Below, one piece after another: positions 43,711 to 46,919 of a stretch of DNA of 46,919 nt. The notes beneath the pieces are model-generated. The model was not told the DNA's origin. It made no database searches and saw only the letters and a program-made list of their open reading frames with translations. Every line of letters begins with the position of its first letter. Within the stretch, counting starts at the first letter, position 1. Source of the DNA: Bacteroidales bacterium (GTDB lineage Bacteria > Bacteroidota > Bacteroidia > Bacteroidales > UBA932); the NCBI GenBank assembly GCA_017477335.1, contig JAFUVY010000030.1:1-46919 (forward strand), read 5' to 3'. The translations under genes and the position numbers were made by a program.

Positions 43711-45921
43711 ATGGTAAAACGTGTTCTCAAACGCGACGGACGAAGCGTCGATTTTAACAATCAGAAGATTGTCTCCGCCATCCTTAAGGCTATGGATGTG
43801 ACGGAAGACGGAGAAGATATTGTACTTGCCGCCCAGATTGCCAACGCAATCTCCAAGATAGACAAGGAGGAGATGAGCGTTGAGGAAATCCAGGACGTGG
43901 TGGAAAACGAACTCATGAACAGCCCCCGCAAGGAGGTTGCAAAGGAGTACATCCGTTACCGCAACAAGCGTAACCTTGCCCGCAAGGCCAAGAGCAATGA
44001 GATCTTCCAGACCATCATCGACGCCCAGGTGAACGACATTACCCGTGAAAACGCCAACATGAATGCCGACACCCCCGCCGGCATGATGATGAAGTTTGCC
44101 TCCGAGGCCACCAAGAGCTTTGTGGACGAGAACCTTCTCTCCGACCCCGTACGTGAGGCCGTGGCAGGGAACTATATCCATATTCACGACAAGGATTACT
44201 ATCCTACAAAGTCTCTGACCTGTATCCAGCATCCCCTGGACCTTATCCTGGAGCACGGACTCAAGGCCGGCCACGGCGAATCCCGTCCCGCCAAGAGGAT
44301 AGAGACCGCAGCCGTTCTGGCATGTATCTCCATGGAGACAGTGCAGAACGAAATGCACGGCGGCCAGGCCATCCCCGCCTTCGACTTCTATCTTGCCCCC
44401 TTCGTACGCAAGACCTTCGAGGAAGAAATCGACAAGGTGAGCGCTCTCATGAACACGGATTACTCAGAGCTCAAAAACGCGAAGTTTGACGATTACCTGA
44501 AGCGCGACCTGGTTGGCCTTCAGGGTAAGGAACGTGCCCTCCAGCACGCCATCAACCAGACCGTGAGCCGCGTACACCAGTCCATGGAGGCCTTTGTCCA
44601 CAACATGAACACCATCCACAGCCGCGGCGGCAACCAGGTGGTCTTCTCCTCCATCAACTATGGAACGGACACATCGGCCGAGGGTCGCTGCATCATCCGC
44701 GAAATCCTGAACACCACCTACGAGGGCGTGGGCAACGGCTCCACCGCCATCTTCCCCATCCAGATATGGAAAAAGAAACGTGGTGTGAGCTACCTCCCCG
44801 AGGACCCCAACTACGACCTTTACAAGTTCGCATGCAGGGTCACCGCACGCCGCTTCTTCCCCAACTTCCTGAACCTGGACGCCACCTACAACCAGGACGA
44901 CGCCTGGAAGGCCGATGACCCCAAGCGCTACATCCACGAGGTTGCAACCATGGGCTGCCGCACCCGCGTGTACGGCAATAAGTTCGGCCCCAAGACCTCC
45001 ATCGGCCGTGGAAACCTCAGCTTCACCACCATCAATATCGTAAAGCTGGCAATAGAGGCCATGAATGAGGAGCCCCGGAAGGAGGACCGCATACAGAAGT
45101 TCTTCCAGAAACTGGACTGGGCCCTGGATATCGCTGCACGGCAGCTTAACGAGCGCTACGAGTTCCAGAAGACCGCCCTCAAAAAGCAGTTCCCTCTCCT
45201 TATGAGCGGCCTGTGGCTGGGCAGCGAGAAGCTGGATGACGACGAGACCATAGAGAAGGTAATCAACCAGGGAACCCTTTCGATAGGATTTATCGGCCTT
45301 GCGGAGTGCCTTATCGCCCTTATCGGCAAGCACCACGGAGAAAGCGAGGAAGCGCAGGAACTGGGCCTCAGGATTGTGTCCCACATGGCAGAGAAAATCA
45401 ATGGCTATGCAGAGACTTATCAGCATAACTTTACCTTCCTGGGCACCCCCGCAGAGGGCCTTTCCGGAAAATTCACCAAGAAGGACAAGAAGACCTTCGG
45501 CGTGCTTCCGGGCATCACGGACAAGGACTACTACACCAATTCCAGCCACGTTCCCGTGTACTATCACTGCACTCCGGAGCACAAGGCCAGGATTGAAGGC
45601 CCTTACCACAAGTATGAGAACGCAGGCCATATCTTCTACGTAGAGGTTGACGGCGACGCCACTCACAACCCGGAGGCCATCATGCAGATTGTGGACCTCA
45701 TGGACAAGTACGACATAGGCTACGGCTCCGTGAACCACAACCGCAACCGCTGCCTGGACTGCGGCCATGAAGATGCAGAGGAAAACGAGACCGAGTGCCC
45801 TCAGTGCCACGGCCATCACGTTGACACCCTGCAGCGCATTACCGGCTACCTTGTGGGTACCACCAACCGCTGGAACTCCGGCAAACTGGCCGAACTCCAT
45901 GACCGCGTGGTCCACAAATAG
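43711..45921 (+). CDS. nrdD: Anaerobic ribonucleoside-triphosphate reductase
   Basis: The 736-residue class III ribonucleotide reductase is a glycyl-radical enzyme. An N-terminal ATP-cone (VKRVLKRDGRSVDFNNQKIV) gives allosteric control. The barrel contains LACISMETVQNEMHGGQAIP. The C-terminus has the zinc site CLDCGHE...CPQCHG, followed by RITGYLVGTTNRW with the radical glycine at residue 712. Full length and intact. nrdG, its activase, follows after 6 bases. It indicates deoxyribonucleotide synthesis under anaerobic conditions, in agreement with a fumarate-respiring anaerobe. Confidence 0.96.
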   Translation: MVKRVLKRDGRSVDFNNQKIVSAILKAMDVTEDGEDIVLAAQIANAISKIDKEEMSVEEIQDVVENELMNSPRKEVAKEYIRYRNKRNLARKAKSNEIFQTIIDAQVNDITRENANMNADTPAGMMMKFASEATKSFVDENLLSDPVREAVAGNYIHIHDKDYYPTKSLTCIQHPLDLILEHGLKAGHGESRPAKRIETAAVLACISMETVQNEMHGGQAIPAFDFYLAPFVRKTFEEEIDKVSALMNTDYSELKNAKFDDYLKRDLVGLQGKERALQHAINQTVSRVHQSMEAFVHNMNTIHSRGGNQVVFSSINYGTDTSAEGRCIIREILNTTYEGVGNGSTAIFPIQIWKKKRGVSYLPEDPNYDLYKFACRVTARRFFPNFLNLDATYNQDDAWKADDPKRYIHEVATMGCRTRVYGNKFGPKTSIGRGNLSFTTINIVKLAIEAMNEEPRKEDRIQKFFQKLDWALDIAARQLNERYEFQKTALKKQFPLLMSGLWLGSEKLDDDETIEKVINQGTLSIGFIGLAECLIALIGKHHGESEEAQELGLRIVSHMAEKINGYAETYQHNFTFLGTPAEGLSGKFTKKDKKTFGVLPGITDKDYYTNSSHVPVYYHCTPEHKARIEGPYHKYENAGHIFYVEVDGDATHNPEAIMQIVDLMDKYDIGYGSVNHNRNRCLDCGHEDAEENETECPQCHGHHVDTLQRITGYLVGTTNRWNSGKLAELHDRVVHK

Positions 45922-45927
45922 GCTCTC

Positions 45928-46434
45928 ATGAGAATAAGAGTATTGGACATACTGCATCAGACAATGGCGGACGGGCCCGGTTTCCGTACCGCCATTTACT
46001 GTGCAGGCTGCTCACATGCGTGCAAAGGCTGCCACAACCCCCAGTCATGGGACTTCAATGCAGGCAAGTGGATGGAAGTGGACGAGCTGCTGGAGATAAT
46101 CAAGGCAGACAGCATGTCCAACGTCTCCTTCTCCGGCGGCGACCCCTTTTACCAGGTTCCTGCCTTCACCGAACTTGCACGCCGCATAAAGCAGGAAACA
46201 AACAAGACCATCTGGTGCTGGACCGGCTTCACCCTGGAGCAGATTCAGGCCAATCCCGCCCTCTCGCCCATGCTGGAGTACCTGGACGTCCTTGTGGACG
46301 GCCCCTTCATCCTGGAGCAGCGGGACACCAGCCTCCTTTTCCGAGGCAGCCCCAACCAGCGCATCATCTACCTGCACGGCGCCCCTCCCTCCGACGACAT
46401 CCCTGGCACCGTCCCCCTCGAAAAGCTCCGCTGA
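45928..46434 (+). CDS. nrdG: Anaerobic ribonucleotide reductase activating protein (radical SAM)
   Basis: The 168-residue radical SAM enzyme generates the glycyl radical on NrdD. The cluster motif is CSHACKGC (Cys28, Cys32, Cys35; Cys25 is additional), followed by NVSFSGGDPFYQ, which binds S-adenosylmethionine. Length is typical. It starts 6 bases after nrdD, so the pair is cotranscribed. Beyond it lies the hairpin-rich non-coding region, and no plain terminator with a T run directly follows. Confidence 0.94.
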   Translation: MRIRVLDILHQTMADGPGFRTAIYCAGCSHACKGCHNPQSWDFNAGKWMEVDELLEIIKADSMSNVSFSGGDPFYQVPAFTELARRIKQETNKTIWCWTGFTLEQIQANPALSPMLEYLDVLVDGPFILEQRDTSLLFRGSPNQRIIYLHGAPPSDDIPGTVPLEKLR

Positions 46435-46725
46435 CTTCCCCATAGCTCCGGATTCACAACTCGCTATCAGAAGTGTCCGGAAGTGTTCGGACTGGGACAG
46501 AAGTTCGGAATAGGATAAGACTTCGGCCTGGTACGGACCTACGGTCCTATCCCTCCCACGACCTGACGGTCGCGGGCCCCTCCCGTTCACAAAGCCACGG
46601 GCGGCTATGCCGTCCGAAACCTTATCCCCTTCCTACTACAATATCCCTATAAGTGTTCCGTACCGGGGTAGTGAATCCATGCTTTGCAGAAGTGAGTTGG
46701 CTCCTTTTTTAATGTTTATTGGGAA
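46435..46725. other. Non-coding region with short degenerate repeats and hairpins
   Basis: No convincing gene. 46480-46535 shows three or four degenerate units of 17-20 bases with the core AAG(TG)TTCGGA. Then follow hairpins GGACC-TAC-GGTCC (46535-46547) and CGACC-TGAC-GGTCG (46559-46572). On the minus strand the second is flanked by GGGAGGGGCCC and TGGGAGGG, the same flanks as in the 20.4 kb element. Confidence 0.5.
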
Positions 46726-46896
46726 GGAGGAAGGGCGTACCCTCCCGGAGGCTTGTGCACCCCCGCACAAGGGTAGGGGGAAGGGGCCCGTTGGATACAA
46801 AGTTCCCGCCCTCTGGCGGGGACGCAGGAGACAATGGGAGGGGCCGGAGTGGAGCGAAGCGGAACGGAGTCCTCCGGGAGGGTATTCCATTCCTCC
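46726..46896. repeat. 171-base inverted-repeat element with internal hairpins
   Basis: 26-base terminal inverted repeats (46726-46751 and 46871-46896; 23 of 26 paired, including ACCCTCCCGGAGG and its complement) enclose hairpins TTGTGC-ACCCCC-GCACAA (46753-46770) and CCCGCC-CTCT-GGCGGG (46805-46820). GGGAGGGGCC (46836) precedes a GGAGTGGAGCGAAGCGGAAC segment. Its make-up (TIR plus stacked GC hairpins plus GGGAGGGGCC) parallels the element at 20414-20536. It has no coding capacity. Confidence 0.6.
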
Positions 46897-46919
46897 GTTA
46901 CAATCAGACTTTGGTACGG

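Noticed and set aside
44464..45957. Long antisense open frame opposite nrdD; similar ones lie opposite mfd and glyS
   Set aside because: Each covers a strongly conserved gene with biased codon use, and none has a plausible domain or signal.
46045..46590. Minus-strand open frame across nrdG and the repeat region
   Set aside because: It overlaps nrdG completely and continues into inverted repeats; no homology-like features.
46435..46919. CRISPR array or attachment site in the repeat region
   Set aside because: The repeats are hairpins and inverted ends, not evenly spaced direct repeats with unique spacers; no integrase or cas gene is near.

Overview
The window looks like a chromosomal segment of a Bacteroidota bacterium, most probably an uncultured gut or rumen Bacteroidales. 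The evidence is the Bacteroidota promoter signature (TAnnTTTG at -7, several with TTTG-like -33 boxes), a TonB-dependent receptor with an N-terminal carboxypeptidase-regulatory-like domain, lipoproteins, the fumarate reductase type, and a conserved coaX / outer-membrane protein / TPR / lptC / PPIase run. Genus cannot be read from the sequence alone.

Layout. 1-300: the right end of an IS4-type insertion sequence interrupts a TonB-receptor-like gene just after its signal peptide. 493-4288 (minus strand): sdhB, sdhA and ruvB, with no cytochrome b gene next to sdhA. 4289-4544: AT-rich gap holding a cluster of DnaA-box-like 9-mers. Gene direction switches here: minus to the left, and to the right 31 of 33 genes are plus, so this is a candidate replication origin. 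A perfect 16-bp parS palindrome lies 12.5 kb away inside mnmG. 4545-15000: mfd, coaX, an envelope set (outer-membrane protein, TPR protein, LptC, PpiD/SurA-like foldase) and ychF. 15003-22158: ybeY-mnmG, ruvA (minus), a sufS-sufE-sufT-folK operon, a structured inverted-repeat element, and glyS. 22165-25217: a DUF4838 glycan-associated protein followed by a shortened membrane-bound regulator.

25408-37426 is the most interesting part. A tonB gene precedes a tight seven-gene operon: TonB-dependent receptor, DUF4876-like lipoprotein, DUF6850-like outer-membrane protein, two paralogous gingipain-like (clan CD, C25-type) cysteine peptidase homologues with C-terminal helical repeats, a papain-like protease whose last ~40 residues resemble the end of HmuY, and a truncated HmuY-like lipoprotein. 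The last three junctions are 4-bp ATGA overlaps. I read this as a surface or periplasmic proteolysis-and-uptake system, possibly for haem or another ligand released from host or dietary protein. The function is inferred; the catalytic residues are visible.

37429-46434: apt (minus), queH, a prolyl oligopeptidase, mdh, an alpha/beta hydrolase whose first codons contain the mdh terminator, a structured leader before a phosphopantetheinyl transferase, and the anaerobic ribonucleotide reductase pair nrdD-nrdG. 46435-46919 is non-coding and rich in hairpins and inverted repeats related to the element at 20.4 kb. No rRNA, tRNA or CRISPR array was seen.
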